64,000 bases of DNA from Candidatus Magnetominusculus xianensis (GCA_001541255.1 LNQR01000034.1:1-64000), one strand, 5' to 3'. Counted from the stretch's first letter, positions 46,012 through 54,960 are shown. Notes: generated by a model not told the origin, from the sequence alone. Made by a program: numbers and translations.

Positions 46012-46821
46012 ATGGAGACGGTACTTGCCCTGAGAGGGGCGGCATATAAGTATTATGAAAAGATAACTGCCCTTGATGGCGTAAGCCTGTCGATTGAAAG
46101 TGGGCAGCGGGTTACTGTAATCGGGGCAAATGGAAGCGGGAAGTCATCCCTGCTGCAAGTCCTTGCGGGGTTGATGTTTCCACAAAGCGGCGAGGTGCTG
46201 TTTAAGGGCGAACCGTTCACAGAGAAATCATTTAAGGATGCGGCGTTTTTGAGGCATTTCAGGTCGGCAGTCGGGTATGTATTTCAGGACTCAGACGTGC
46301 AGTTGTTCTGCCCTAGTGTGTTTGATGAGCTGGTGTTCGGGCCGCTTCAGATGGGGATGGATGAGCAGGAGGCGTCGGGGCGGGCAGAAGAGATTATGAT
46401 GATGCTTGGGATAGGGGCACTGCGTGACAGGCCGCCCTATATGCTCTCCGGCGGTGAGAAGAAGAAGGCGGCAATCGGCTCGGTACTCACGATGAACCCG
46501 GAGATTATACTGCTTGACGAGCCAACAACCGGGCTTGACCCGAGGACGCAGGCATTTCTGGTTGAGCTGCTGTTTACCCTAAACGACGCGGGTAAGACCA
46601 TCGTACTCTCAACACATGACCTTGCCCTTGTCGAGGAACTACAGGGAGAGACGGTGGTGCTTTCTGAGGGGCATACGATTGAAAGAACAGGCAGCGCTGG
46701 CGCAATTCTCGCAGACGAAGAAATGCTCCTTCGTGTAAACCTGATTCATGAGCACTTCCACCGCCACAAAGACTCAGGCGGCACTATCACTCATGTCCAC
46801 CGCCATGCCCACGGGGATTGA
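46012..46821 (+). CDS. cbiO: Cobalt ECF transporter ATP-binding protein CbiO
   Basis: In this 269-residue ABC ATPase, Walker A is GANGSGKSS (near residue 38), the Q-loop VFQDSDVQLF is typical of ECF ATPases, the signature is LSGGEKKKAAI, and Walker B is ILLDEPTTGLD. The H-loop STHDLAL is present. The last 25 residues form a histidine-rich tail (HEHFHRHK, then HVHRHAHGD) that could store or sense cobalt/nickel. It is the last gene of the operon; DUF2142 follows after 3 nt. Confidence 0.95.
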   Translation: METVLALRGAAYKYYEKITALDGVSLSIESGQRVTVIGANGSGKSSLLQVLAGLMFPQSGEVLFKGEPFTEKSFKDAAFLRHFRSAVGYVFQDSDVQLFCPSVFDELVFGPLQMGMDEQEASGRAEEIMMMLGIGALRDRPPYMLSGGEKKKAAIGSVLTMNPEIILLDEPTTGLDPRTQAFLVELLFTLNDAGKTIVLSTHDLALVEELQGETVVLSEGHTIERTGSAGAILADEEMLLRVNLIHEHFHRHKDSGGTITHVHRHAHGD

Positions 46822-46824
46822 TAC

Positions 46825-48213
46825 ATGAATAATTCAGCAGACAACAGGGTGGCCTTCACCCCAGAATGGGTTTTTTTAGTAATAAGCGTAGTGTTTGGGT
46901 ATATTTTTATATTCGTAACGCCCCCGTTTCAGGCCCCTGATGAGTATCATCATATGTTTCGTGCCTATCATGTATCGATGGGCGGGTTAGTTTCGTCGAA
47001 GGCGCTGGGGTCATCGGGGGCAGTGCTTCCTGCAAGTATTGGAAATACAGTTATAAACGTATCGACAAACCTCTCTCAGCACCCGGAAAATAAGCAAAAG
47101 CTCTCAGACCTGGCCAAAGTCATGAACATCCCGCTTGAGCCGTATAATACCGTGTTTTACTTATTCCCAAACACGGCAAGATATGCCCCCGTCATGTACA
47201 CCCCGCAGTCAGTGGGGATATTAATAGGAAGGCTATTTAACGCCGCCCCTATATATATCATGTACTTGGGGAGGATGACGAATCTAATCGTCTGGATAGC
47301 GTTGATATATATTGCGATTGTCACTACGCCGATATATAAATGGCTCTTCGTGCTATTGGCCCTGACGCCGATGTCGCTGTTTTTGAGTGCGTCGCTCTCT
47401 GCCGATGCCTTTACGAATGGGATAGCCTTTGTGTCTGCCGCGTTGATATTTAAGGCTGCCTTTGGCAGTAGAGGTGAGGTCTCATCGGGTGAGCTTGTAC
47501 TGATTTTTCTGACAGCGGCGATGCTTTCCCTGTCAAAACAGGTCTATGTACCGGCGCTGTTGATTTTTCTGATGATACCGGTGCGCAAGTTTGGCACGTT
47601 AAAAAAATATATAACTACCTCGGTATCATTTTTTGTCTTTAATATAGCAGCGGCCTATTCGTGGTATTTTCTGTCAAAGGATTTGCTTGTCCCGCTCAGA
47701 TTAAAACTTGACATATCGCCGCAGAGACAGTTTTATTCCATCACGCACTATCCTATGGACTTTGTAATTGCGATAAAGAACACTGTCGTAAGATATTGGT
47801 CTGATGTGCTGACAGATTTCATAGGGAAACTGGGCTGGCTTGATACGGAGCTTCCCGCGTACATTCATATAACGTTTTGGGTGCTCCTGATTTTCACTGC
47901 CATTTCAGAAAACAACCGCGATATCCTGATAAAACTAAAAGACAAGGCGGTAGCGACGGCGGCTGTCGTATGTACAACGTTTCTGATAGTCCTCTCACAG
48001 TATCTGACGTGGACAGAGGTTGACAAAAATATAGTAGAAGGGCTGACAGGCAGATATTTTATACCAGTAATGCCCGCGCTGTTTCTATTATTTTATAACA
48101 ATAAATACCACATAGACATGAAAAGTATGCTCTTTGGCATTTTGATACTATGCTACTTGGCAGTTGTAATGATTTCCACGATAGCGGCAATGATAACGCG
48201 CTATTATTTGTGA
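46825..48213 (+). CDS. DUF2142 polytopic membrane protein
   Basis: The 462-residue protein has about 11-12 membrane helices. The first external loop contains TPPFQAPDEYHHMFRAYHVSMGG, matching the DUF2142 hallmark TPPFQxPDExxHFxRAY, an arrangement like that of GT-C glycosyltransferases. NLIVWIALIYIAIVTTPIYKW and TGRYFIPVMPALFLLF near the end also fit. Function is unproven, possibly a membrane glycosyltransferase. It is 3 nt after cbiO, so co-transcription with the cobalt operon is likely but a functional link is not evident. Confidence 0.85.
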   Translation: MNNSADNRVAFTPEWVFLVISVVFGYIFIFVTPPFQAPDEYHHMFRAYHVSMGGLVSSKALGSSGAVLPASIGNTVINVSTNLSQHPENKQKLSDLAKVMNIPLEPYNTVFYLFPNTARYAPVMYTPQSVGILIGRLFNAAPIYIMYLGRMTNLIVWIALIYIAIVTTPIYKWLFVLLALTPMSLFLSASLSADAFTNGIAFVSAALIFKAAFGSRGEVSSGELVLIFLTAAMLSLSKQVYVPALLIFLMIPVRKFGTLKKYITTSVSFFVFNIAAAYSWYFLSKDLLVPLRLKLDISPQRQFYSITHYPMDFVIAIKNTVVRYWSDVLTDFIGKLGWLDTELPAYIHITFWVLLIFTAISENNRDILIKLKDKAVATAAVVCTTFLIVLSQYLTWTEVDKNIVEGLTGRYFIPVMPALFLLFYNNKYHIDMKSMLFGILILCYLAVVMISTIAAMITRYYL

Positions 48214-48215
48214 GG

Positions 48216-48395
48216 GGGCTGGATATACATATTGACCATAAAAATGCCCAGCATGTAAAGAAAGTACCAGGGCGTAAGACAGATATTAGCGATAGCCAAT
48301 GGCTGGCAGAGTTAAGCCGCAGTGGTGTTTTGGTGAGAGCAAGTTTTATCCCACCACGAGATATGAGGTTACCAGCGCTTCTGCGTGCTGCTTGA
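48216..48395 (+). pseudogene. IS110-family transposase fragment
   Basis: Sixty codons read GLDIHIDHKNAQHVKKVPG, RKTDISDSQWLAELSRSG and RASFIPPRDMR. This closely follows the internal part of IS110/IS1111 transposases (NAQHVKxVPGRKTDxxDxxWLAxLLxxGLLRxSFIPP). The DEDD start, C-terminal half and terminal repeats are missing. The frame begins just after the DUF2142 stop and dies at 48395. It is a remnant of an inserted element. Confidence 0.8.
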
Positions 48396-48462
48396 AGACA
48401 TCTGTTGATTCTGGCATTGATTCTGCTTGACAAAGGGGGCTGCCGTGTAATACGTTATAGAT

Positions 48463-49461
48463 ATGGCTAACATCATCGCAGATTTTACCCCGTTTTACGG
48501 TCAGCACTGCGAATCTACTGCGACTGGTTCGCTTATTAATCAACTCCTGGGGGTTGACCAGGGCGGGACGGCGTTTTCTGAACCTATGCTCTTTGGCTTA
48601 GGTGAGGGTTTAGGATTCATATTCTGGAACATGAAAACTATGGATTTCCCCTTCCTTGGCGGAAGAATTAAGCCAGAAGCCTTAACTCAGAACATCGCCA
48701 GAAATCTGAACTTAAAGCTGAACATTGAGGAAACTGCATCACCCAAAAAGGCATGGGATTCACTCAAAAACAATATCGACAGGAACATTGCCACCGGTCT
48801 TAAACTCGATTGTTATTATCTGGATTATTTCACAAAAAAATTCCACTTTGCCGCGCACTATGTCGCCATGTACGGCTATGATGACGACTTCGCATATTTG
48901 GTCGATACCTCACAGCAAGGCACTAACGTAAAGACATCACTAAAAAGCCTTGAATTAGCCAGAAATGAAAAAGGCCACATGTCTTCAAAAAATCTGAGCT
49001 ACACGATTCAAGGCAATATCAAAGACTTCAGGGAAGCCGTCCTGACGGCAATACGCAATAATGCAGCAGATTATCTGAACCCACCAATAAAGAATCTCGG
49101 GTTTAAAGGGGTATTAAAGGCAGCTGATGAAATCAAAAAGTGGTTTAAAAACAGCAAGAACATTGAAAGAGATTTTATAACAACCGCAATCCTTATGGAA
49201 AAAGGAGGAACCGGCGGTGCCTTGTTTAGAAATCTGTACAGGGATTTTTTAAAGGAAGCCTATGAACTGACAGATATAATGGCAATTGATAAGGCATACC
49301 AACTATTCGCTGAAACGGCAGAACTGTGGACGAAAATCGCCGCATTGTTTGACCAAACAGGCAAGACTAAAGATGTCGAATACATAAACCAGGCCTCTGT
49401 AATACTTGCCGGTATATCTGAAAAAGAAAAGACTGCAATGGAACTGTTATTAAAAATATAA
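48463..49461 (+). CDS. BtrH-like acyltransferase/peptidase-fold protein with DUF4872 C-terminus
   Basis: The 332-residue cytoplasmic protein opens with FTPFYGQHCESTATGSLINQLLG, the BtrH_N hallmark with a catalytic-type Cys in GxHCxS near residue 16. A His-containing strand, HFAAHYVAMYGYDDDFAYLVDT (about 128-149), fits a cysteine-protease-like Cys-His-Asp site. The rest matches the helical DUF4872 domain. BtrH itself transfers an acyl group from a carrier protein in butirosin synthesis. It directly precedes an ABC-2 exporter, suggesting it makes or processes a small molecule or peptide for export. No carrier protein or peptide precursor is visible nearby. Confidence 0.82.
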   Translation: MANIIADFTPFYGQHCESTATGSLINQLLGVDQGGTAFSEPMLFGLGEGLGFIFWNMKTMDFPFLGGRIKPEALTQNIARNLNLKLNIEETASPKKAWDSLKNNIDRNIATGLKLDCYYLDYFTKKFHFAAHYVAMYGYDDDFAYLVDTSQQGTNVKTSLKSLELARNEKGHMSSKNLSYTIQGNIKDFREAVLTAIRNNAADYLNPPIKNLGFKGVLKAADEIKKWFKNSKNIERDFITTAILMEKGGTGGALFRNLYRDFLKEAYELTDIMAIDKAYQLFAETAELWTKIAALFDQTGKTKDVEYINQASVILAGISEKEKTAMELLLKI

Positions 49462-49491
49462 CGCTATGAAAAACATTAACTTGACCGGCTA

Positions 49492-50427
49492 ATGCAGCAG
49501 CCTTGCGCCATAAGCGTTCAAAACGTACATAAATCATATGGGAAGACAAAGGCGGTAAATGGTCTGTCCTTTAGTGTAAAACACGCCGGGTGCTTTGGGC
49601 TGCTTGGCCCCAACGGTGCCGGTAAGACTACAATGATGAAGATGGTCTACGGCAAGGCAGAAAGAGACGCCAAACCGGAGGGCGTAATAAATGTACTTGG
49701 CTTTGACCCGCAGCATAACCCGCTCAATGTCAGACACTTGCTTGGCGTCGTCCCCCAGGATGATAATCTCGACGTAGGGCTCAACGTCTATCAAAACCTG
49801 TCTCTGTTTGCAAAGTTCTACGGTCTTTCGGGCAGTGCCGCAAAAACCGCAATCGAGCATCTTATCGAAATGATGGAGTTGACAGACAAAAGATACTCAA
49901 AGACACGGGAACTGTCCGGCGGGATGAAAAGGCGGCTGATAATAGCACGCGCCCTTCTCAATAACCCGAAAATCCTGATACTCGACGAACCCACAACCGG
50001 CCTTGACCCCCAGGTGCGCCACATGATATGGGATAAACTCAGGCTGATGAAAAAAGACGGTATCACCATGCTCCTGACTACCCACTACATGGAAGAGGCA
50101 TTTCAACTTTGCGATGACCTGATTATAATGCACAAGGGGGAGAAGGTGATTGAGGGCCAGCCGCGAGAACTCCTTGAGCAAAGCATAGAGAAATACGTCC
50201 TTGACATTGTAAACAAAGAACGCATGGATAAGATAAAAGACTGCCTGAACTCCCCGTCACTACGGGCAGATATATCAAGGGAGACATTGCACATATACAG
50301 CAATCACATTGTTGAGCTGAATGAGATTGCCTCACAGCTTGAGCCGGGGGATTATTTTCTGAGGGCAGCGAATCTCGAAGACCTGTTTATAAAGGCCACA
50401 GGGAGGGCGCTTGATGACTCAGGATAA
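49492..50427 (+). CDS. ABC-2 exporter ATP-binding protein (NodI/DrrA-type)
   Basis: In this 311-residue ATPase, Walker A is GPNGAGKTT, the Q-loop is GVVPQDDNLD, the signature is LSGGMKRRLIIARALL, Walker B is ILILDEPTTGLDP, and the H-loop is TTHYMEEA. A C-terminal extension of about 80 residues (KYVLDIVNKERMD onward) is typical of drug- and polyketide-export ATPases. It overlaps the permease gene and follows the BtrH-like gene by 30 nt. Confidence 0.93.
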   Translation: MQQPCAISVQNVHKSYGKTKAVNGLSFSVKHAGCFGLLGPNGAGKTTMMKMVYGKAERDAKPEGVINVLGFDPQHNPLNVRHLLGVVPQDDNLDVGLNVYQNLSLFAKFYGLSGSAAKTAIEHLIEMMELTDKRYSKTRELSGGMKRRLIIARALLNNPKILILDEPTTGLDPQVRHMIWDKLRLMKKDGITMLLTTHYMEEAFQLCDDLIIMHKGEKVIEGQPRELLEQSIEKYVLDIVNKERMDKIKDCLNSPSLRADISRETLHIYSNHIVELNEIASQLEPGDYFLRAANLEDLFIKATGRALDDSG

Positions 50428-51202
50428 CAGCAGCCCATATCCACCGCTGTCACACCGGATATACGCAGTATGGTACCGCCACATGCGCGTCTACTCAAGC
50501 AATCTGTTGAGCAACGGGCTTCCACCGTTTCTTGAGCCGCTGATATTTCTGGCAGGCATAGGGCTGGGCTTAGGCAAGTACGTGCCCGGCTTTGGAAATG
50601 TACCATATGTCGTATTCCTTGCCATGGGGCTGCCCATTACGACGGCAATGATGACGGCGGCGTTTGAGTGTTCGTTTGGCACGTTTATCAATCTGGAATT
50701 CAACAAGGTGTATGACGGGATGCTGGCAGCGCCCATCAGCGTAAACAATCTGATCATAGGGGAGATGCTGTGGGCGGCGACAAAGGGATTTTTCTTTGCC
50801 TTTGCGGTGCTTGTGGTGACAGTCCCGTTTGGGGTCATTCCGTTGCCCGGGGGGTTGGTGATGCCGTTTATAGGTTTTATCACGGGGCTGATGTTTGCGT
50901 CTCTTTCGCTTCTGGTCACATCGTATGTGAAGACTATAAGTTTTTTCAATTTTTATTTCACGGGGTTTCTTTCTCCGATGTTCTTTTTATCAGGCGTGGT
51001 GTTTCCCCTGGCGGAGCTGCCAGAGGTGTTAAGGTACGTGGCAGAGGCGCTTCCGCTGACACACCCTGTCAGGCTGGGGCGCAGCCTTTGCCTTGGACAA
51101 CTCAGACTGGAGTTACTGTTTGATGTGTTGTATATTGCAGCATTTATCGCACTGGCAGGATACCTCGCACTGAAGAGACTACGTAGACGGCTTATTGATT
51201 GA
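50414..51202 (+). CDS. ABC-2 exporter permease (NodJ-type)
   Basis: The protein of 262 residues has six membrane helices of ABC-2 type with LFLAMGLPITTAMMTAAFECSFGTF, a cytoplasmic loop LEFNKVYDGMLAAPIS, the re-entrant YFTGFLSPMFFLSGVVFPLAELPEVLRYVAEALPLTHPVRLGR near 190-230 and a basic C-terminus. The ATG at 50414 is preferred over the TTG just before it. The protein forms the exporter with the preceding ATPase. Confidence 0.92.
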   Translation: MTQDNSSPYPPLSHRIYAVWYRHMRVYSSNLLSNGLPPFLEPLIFLAGIGLGLGKYVPGFGNVPYVVFLAMGLPITTAMMTAAFECSFGTFINLEFNKVYDGMLAAPISVNNLIIGEMLWAATKGFFFAFAVLVVTVPFGVIPLPGGLVMPFIGFITGLMFASLSLLVTSYVKTISFFNFYFTGFLSPMFFLSGVVFPLAELPEVLRYVAEALPLTHPVRLGRSLCLGQLRLELLFDVLYIAAFIALAGYLALKRLRRRLID

Positions 51203-51230
51203 CGTGCCAGCTTAAACCGTGCGTATCTCT

Positions 51231-51260
51231 GGCGCTACACGGGCGCTACTAGGGCGCTAC
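51231..51260. repeat. Three direct repeats of GGCGCTAC at 11-bp spacing
   Basis: GGCGCTAC occurs at 51231-51238, 51242-51249 and 51253-51260, exactly one helical turn apart. The last copy overlaps the stop end of the STAS gene. It could be a protein-binding site or slippage product. Confidence 0.5.
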
Positions 51261-51586
51261 CCGCTCACCGCTTCATCCATTGATTTGTAAATCTTTAAAA
51301 TGGTATCCAGTCCAGACATTTTCAGCACTTTAAAGACATGTTCGGCAGGTTCGGCAAAGACAATCCTGCCGTCAATCTTTTTTATTTCCTTAGCAGCGGC
51401 AAGAAAGACCCTCAGCCCGGCGCTGCTCACATACTCAAGCTCCTTTAGTGAAACGATAACCTTGCCCGGCTTCTGGCTTAAAACATCCATCATCTTTTCG
51501 TCGAACACGGGGGCGTTCGACGCATCCAAACGACCATTTAGTGAAATTACATCTATACCATCTTTCTTTTCTATTTTTACTTCCAT
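51257..51586 (-). CDS. STAS-domain anti-anti-sigma factor
   Basis: The 109-residue single-domain protein has the SpoIIAA fold: GIDVISLNGRLDASNAP, then KVIVSLKELEYVSSAGLRVFLAA with the phosphorylatable Ser near residue 56 (SSAGLR), and HVFKVLKMSGLDTILKIY. Such proteins release sigma factors or other targets when unphosphorylated. No anti-sigma kinase is adjacent. It is divergent from the cNMP-binding gene with about 95 nt between starts. Confidence 0.93.
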   Translation of the reverse strand: MEVKIEKKDGIDVISLNGRLDASNAPVFDEKMMDVLSQKPGKVIVSLKELEYVSSAGLRVFLAAAKEIKKIDGRIVFAEPAEHVFKVLKMSGLDTILKIYKSMDEAVSG

Positions 51587-51682
51587 GCTGCCCCCTGTAC
51601 TTATATTTTCTAAGCTGTTATACTACCATAGCAGATACGGCAAATACAAATCTAATTGCACCGGTGCGGGAGGTTATATTAA

Positions 51683-53143
51683 ATGGACAAAAATACGTTT
51701 AGTTACCTAATCAGGCGTTTCTACGAAGAGATAAAATCAGCAGATGTGGATGAGGCATATGAGACGTTTATGCTTATACTTGACCTCGTATTTATAGACA
51801 AGAACAGTGTACCCAAATTTTTTCAGGAGTTACTCGATAAAGACACGCTGCGGATGTTCGACGATATTTCTCTGGTCAAATATAAACATAATGAGGCAAT
51901 CTGCAAAGAGGGCGCCCATGACCACTCCCTGTTTATAATAGTAAGCGGTACGGTGCGTATATCAAAAAAGTCTGCAAAATCTAAGGGTCCGTTAGTCCCG
52001 CTGCCTCCTGTTTTGCTGAATCACCTGATAACCACGCTGTTTACCAGCGGCGCAAAGACCCTGTCGAATCTTTCGGTTGGTGATTTTTTTGGCGAGTCGG
52101 CCTTGTTTTCATCAAAGCCGATGGCAGTCAGCGCTATAGCAGATACAGATGTGGAGCTTTTGGTGATAACTGCTGAATCACTCCAAAAGGCCATGACCGT
52201 TAAGCCAAACCTGCGCTCACTGCTCAGAGAATATTACGTGTCAAGACTTGATTCTATGGTGGAATTCCTCAACAGTGAACAGGGCAAACTACAGGCATGT
52301 GCGTTTGGAGCCTTGTTAGGGGCGGTAATGCCTGATAATAAAAACAACAACTACACAGACACTTCTATGATGTTAGGGGCAGGCTCGAGCTCGGAAGAGG
52401 AGACAGGCTTTTCGCTTAACCCGAAATCACTTGTAGAAACCGGACTCAGGAAGGTGATGACTCTATATGCGGCAAACCGGAAGGCAGAGGCGGCGCTCTT
52501 GTATCTGAGCATATCCCGCTTATTTTTCAGGGATATTGCTACCGTTGCCGCTAATGAGCTAATCATTAGGGCAATGAACAATGTGACAGTCAGAAATATA
52601 AGGCCGCTGTATGACGCATTGGATAAACTTCAGCGTTTAATACCGGAACAATCACCTGAGCTGCACACTGAGCCGCATATGACCGGTGTACCAGATACCT
52701 GCATGAATTTCCTTGCGTTATTCAACGAATTACTCAGGAGGAATCTTGATAAGGCAGTGCAGTTGCAATATGAAAAGGGGCGGACGATTGTGAATTTTGG
52801 GGAAGAGCCTGATGCCATATATGTAGTTAAAACCGGCTCAGTAAAGGTATATCCCCAGGGCACATCGCCTGAGTCTGAAAATGTCAGCGGCATTACCACA
52901 ATCGGCAGTGGAGAACTATTTGGTGAATTTGATTTCTTCAATAGAAAACCGCGCACAGCAACTGTGATAGCAGCCGAGGATACATCGCTTTACGAAATAA
53001 ACAGAACGCTTGCCTCAGAGATTGTGAAAGAACACCCTGAGGTGCTTGAGTTCTTTAAGAAATCATATCAGGCAGAAATCGATAATCTGATCAAAGAGGC
53101 CGATGCGATTAAGGCATATTTTGAAAACGACCTGATTCCTTAA
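51683..53143 (+). CDS. Protein with two cyclic-nucleotide-binding domains
   Basis: In this 486-residue cytoplasmic protein, domain 1 is at about 55-175 (KHNEAICKEGAHDHSLFIIVSG, VGDFFGESALFSSKPMAVSA) and has a serine/alanine-type insertion before the phosphate-binding cassette. Domain 2 is at about 350-470 (EKGRTIVNFGEEPDAIYVVKTGSVKVY, GELFGEFDFFNRKPRTATVIA) with a conserved Arg near the cassette. A helical linker of about 170 residues joins them. No effector domain such as HTH is seen. It could read cAMP/cGMP made by the cyclases in this window. The two genes divergent or nearby give no partner. Confidence 0.88.
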   Translation: MDKNTFSYLIRRFYEEIKSADVDEAYETFMLILDLVFIDKNSVPKFFQELLDKDTLRMFDDISLVKYKHNEAICKEGAHDHSLFIIVSGTVRISKKSAKSKGPLVPLPPVLLNHLITTLFTSGAKTLSNLSVGDFFGESALFSSKPMAVSAIADTDVELLVITAESLQKAMTVKPNLRSLLREYYVSRLDSMVEFLNSEQGKLQACAFGALLGAVMPDNKNNNYTDTSMMLGAGSSSEEETGFSLNPKSLVETGLRKVMTLYAANRKAEAALLYLSISRLFFRDIATVAANELIIRAMNNVTVRNIRPLYDALDKLQRLIPEQSPELHTEPHMTGVPDTCMNFLALFNELLRRNLDKAVQLQYEKGRTIVNFGEEPDAIYVVKTGSVKVYPQGTSPESENVSGITTIGSGELFGEFDFFNRKPRTATVIAAEDTSLYEINRTLASEIVKEHPEVLEFFKKSYQAEIDNLIKEADAIKAYFENDLIP

Positions 53144-53162
53144 TAAATGACTGGAGGATAAG

Positions 53163-53740
53163 ATGATATCATTAACAAGAGAATTTGTTAAAAATAATAT
53201 TTCTGATTCAATAGTTATATTTGAAAGAGGGCTGAGAATATTCAAGCTGGGCAGTTATAACCTCAAGGAAGGAATTTAAATCAACGGTAGAGAAAGAGAA
53301 GTTCCCACACTTATACTGGGATTCTGGAAAACCCAGGTATTACTTTGACAGGCAGCTCCCCGATGAATTTATTGACCGCTTCAGACCCTATTTCGATGAC
53401 CAAGGCATTTACATGACCTCATCGAGCTATATGCGCTAATAGAAGAGGTCAAAGAGATGAGGGCGCTTCGGATTGACGACTACATATTGTAGAGACTTGA
53501 CGATGCAATGAATCAAAAAGAGATGGAACTACTTAAGGGCAGCTATACTCCTGAGTAATATGCGTGCCGCTCTACCCTTATCAGAAAATTGGCGTGGATT
53601 TCGGGCTGTTTAGAAAATCAGTAATCATTGCCGATGAAATGGGCTTGGGTAAGACCCTGCAGTCGATTACGTTGTCGTGTCTGAAGAAGTCACTCTTTAA
53701 CTTCAGCAAGAGTAACCCCTGCATCACTCAAGGAACAAAG
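53163..53740 (+). pseudogene. Decayed SNF2-type helicase (DEAD/DEAH-like N-terminal part)
   Basis: Several frames carry pieces of one ancient gene. Frame 0 gives MISLTREFVKNNISDSIVIF (53163-53279). Frame 1 gives KFPHLYWDSGKPRYYFDRQLPDEFIDRF (53281 to about 53439). Another gives ELYALIEEVKEM, stopped by TAG. Then LYPYQKIGVDFGLFRKSVIIADEMGLGKTLQSITL (53564 to about 53690) is the SNF2 family box with Walker A motif GLGKT. The rest of the helicase core is missing. At least three frame changes and stops show decay. Confidence 0.7.
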
Positions 53741-53965
53741 GAAAGGGAAATAATTTTCGCAAAGAGCGCGGCAAGTAGTGTCAATATATCGACACATATG
53801 GTAAGATATTCCACTAAAACAGACCAAAGATGGCTAAAAAAAGATAGTGAAAGAGAATCACTTTCAACATTGGTTGTCCAAAAAATCGAAGTAAGTTCAA
53901 CTCTATATTATTTGGTATGGCGATATGCTTTTTTGATACTGAAATGTGTTACTATAAGTACTAAT

Positions 53966-54730
53966 ATGAACACTGAAGAAAAAAAAGAAGAATGTCCTCT
54001 TTTCAAGACTGTCAAGGCTGTAATAATGACCACTGAGAGTGTTCGGAAGATGGTGAAAAAATACAGGGACAGATACGACTGCTACGACAGTTCCACCTCT
54101 GCTCTTAAGGCAAATATAGCGATAGCTGACAAAATAGTGGGAAGATATTCAAATCTTGCAGCATTAGTCGGCAGCGTTACGGCATTACCAAGCGTTGCCC
54201 CCGGCATAGGGACAGTAATAGCTATAACTGGCGGTATGGCGGTTGATGTAGTCACTGCTATGAAATTTCAGGTGGATATGTGTCTGTGTCTGTGTGAGAC
54301 GTTTGGATTTGACGTTTCGGCTGAGGAGGCAGTTAATCTGGCATTTTTATTAGCCGCTGCCGGTACGCTTGAAAAATCAGGGATAAACATTGGGGCAGCC
54401 TGCGAAAACAAGAGTACGATGAATTTACTGAAGAGTAATCTTAAAGGTGCAGCCCTCCAGATATTTGGTGCAAATATTGGAGTAAAGATTGCAAGTGACG
54501 CAGGGGTAAACATGATGCATCATTATTTACGCGGTGCAGCCCTGCATGTTATTAAAGATTTGTTCAACAGAATCGGGACGCATTTCACAAGAAGGTCGAT
54601 AGAGAAGTCTTTGCCCTACGGATTAGGCATTGTCATAGGCGGAACTCTGAACTATGCCTTGACGAAATATGTAGGGGTACAGGCAAAGAATTGGTTTGTT
54701 ATCGAATATGCCACCAGAGGACAGCGTTAA
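53966..54730 (+). CDS. EcsC-like predicted membrane-associated protein
   Basis: The ATG at 53966 gives a 254-residue protein. The longer frame from 53564 is the decayed helicase and unrelated sequence, so it is excluded. Central hydrophobic stretches (ALVGSVTALPSVAPGIGTVIAITGGMAVDVVTAMKFQVDMC, LAFLLAAAGTLEKS) resemble the EcsC family, which has an N-terminal ALLGSxxGLPGG-like segment and a two-helix membrane domain. The C-terminal half has IGVKIASDAGVN, then LPYGLGIVIGGTLNYALTKYVG. The family is assigned by pattern and function is unknown. It has a similar architecture to the DUF697-like protein at the left edge. Confidence 0.6.
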   Translation: MNTEEKKEECPLFKTVKAVIMTTESVRKMVKKYRDRYDCYDSSTSALKANIAIADKIVGRYSNLAALVGSVTALPSVAPGIGTVIAITGGMAVDVVTAMKFQVDMCLCLCETFGFDVSAEEAVNLAFLLAAAGTLEKSGINIGAACENKSTMNLLKSNLKGAALQIFGANIGVKIASDAGVNMMHHYLRGAALHVIKDLFNRIGTHFTRRSIEKSLPYGLGIVIGGTLNYALTKYVGVQAKNWFVIEYATRGQR

Positions 54731-54809
54731 GACCCCTGAAGCACCTGATACCCCTCCTCCCCAAACCCTCGGTGCTATGGCTTAAGTGAATTTAGGGGAA
54801 TAAAAAATA

Positions 54810-54839
54810 TTTACAGATTCAAAAGCATTATGCTAAACT
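54810..54839 (+). promoter_or_regulatory. Promoter of the glycogen operon
   Basis: TTTACA (54810-54815) and TAAACT (54834-54839), 18 nt apart, with a TGC extended -10, lie about 120 nt before glgA. Confidence 0.5.
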
Positions 54840-54960
54840 GTGTACATGGCAGTCTGCCGGGCGCTGGCGGGTAATAAATATTTAAGCGCATCAGCGGCTG
54901 ACGTTGTCAAATAATTGCGAGATATGGCAACAGAACAATAATTTGCTCAGGAGGTCAATG

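Noticed and set aside
53779..53794. TGTCAATATATCGACA, a near-perfect palindrome inside the decayed helicase region
   Set aside because: Only 16 bp with mismatches at the fifth position, no repeat elsewhere in the window and no gene it would clearly control.
53564..54730. A single 388-residue protein joining a helicase box and a membrane protein
   Set aside because: The N-terminal part is a frame-broken helicase remnant; an internal ATG at 53966 gives a coherent protein.
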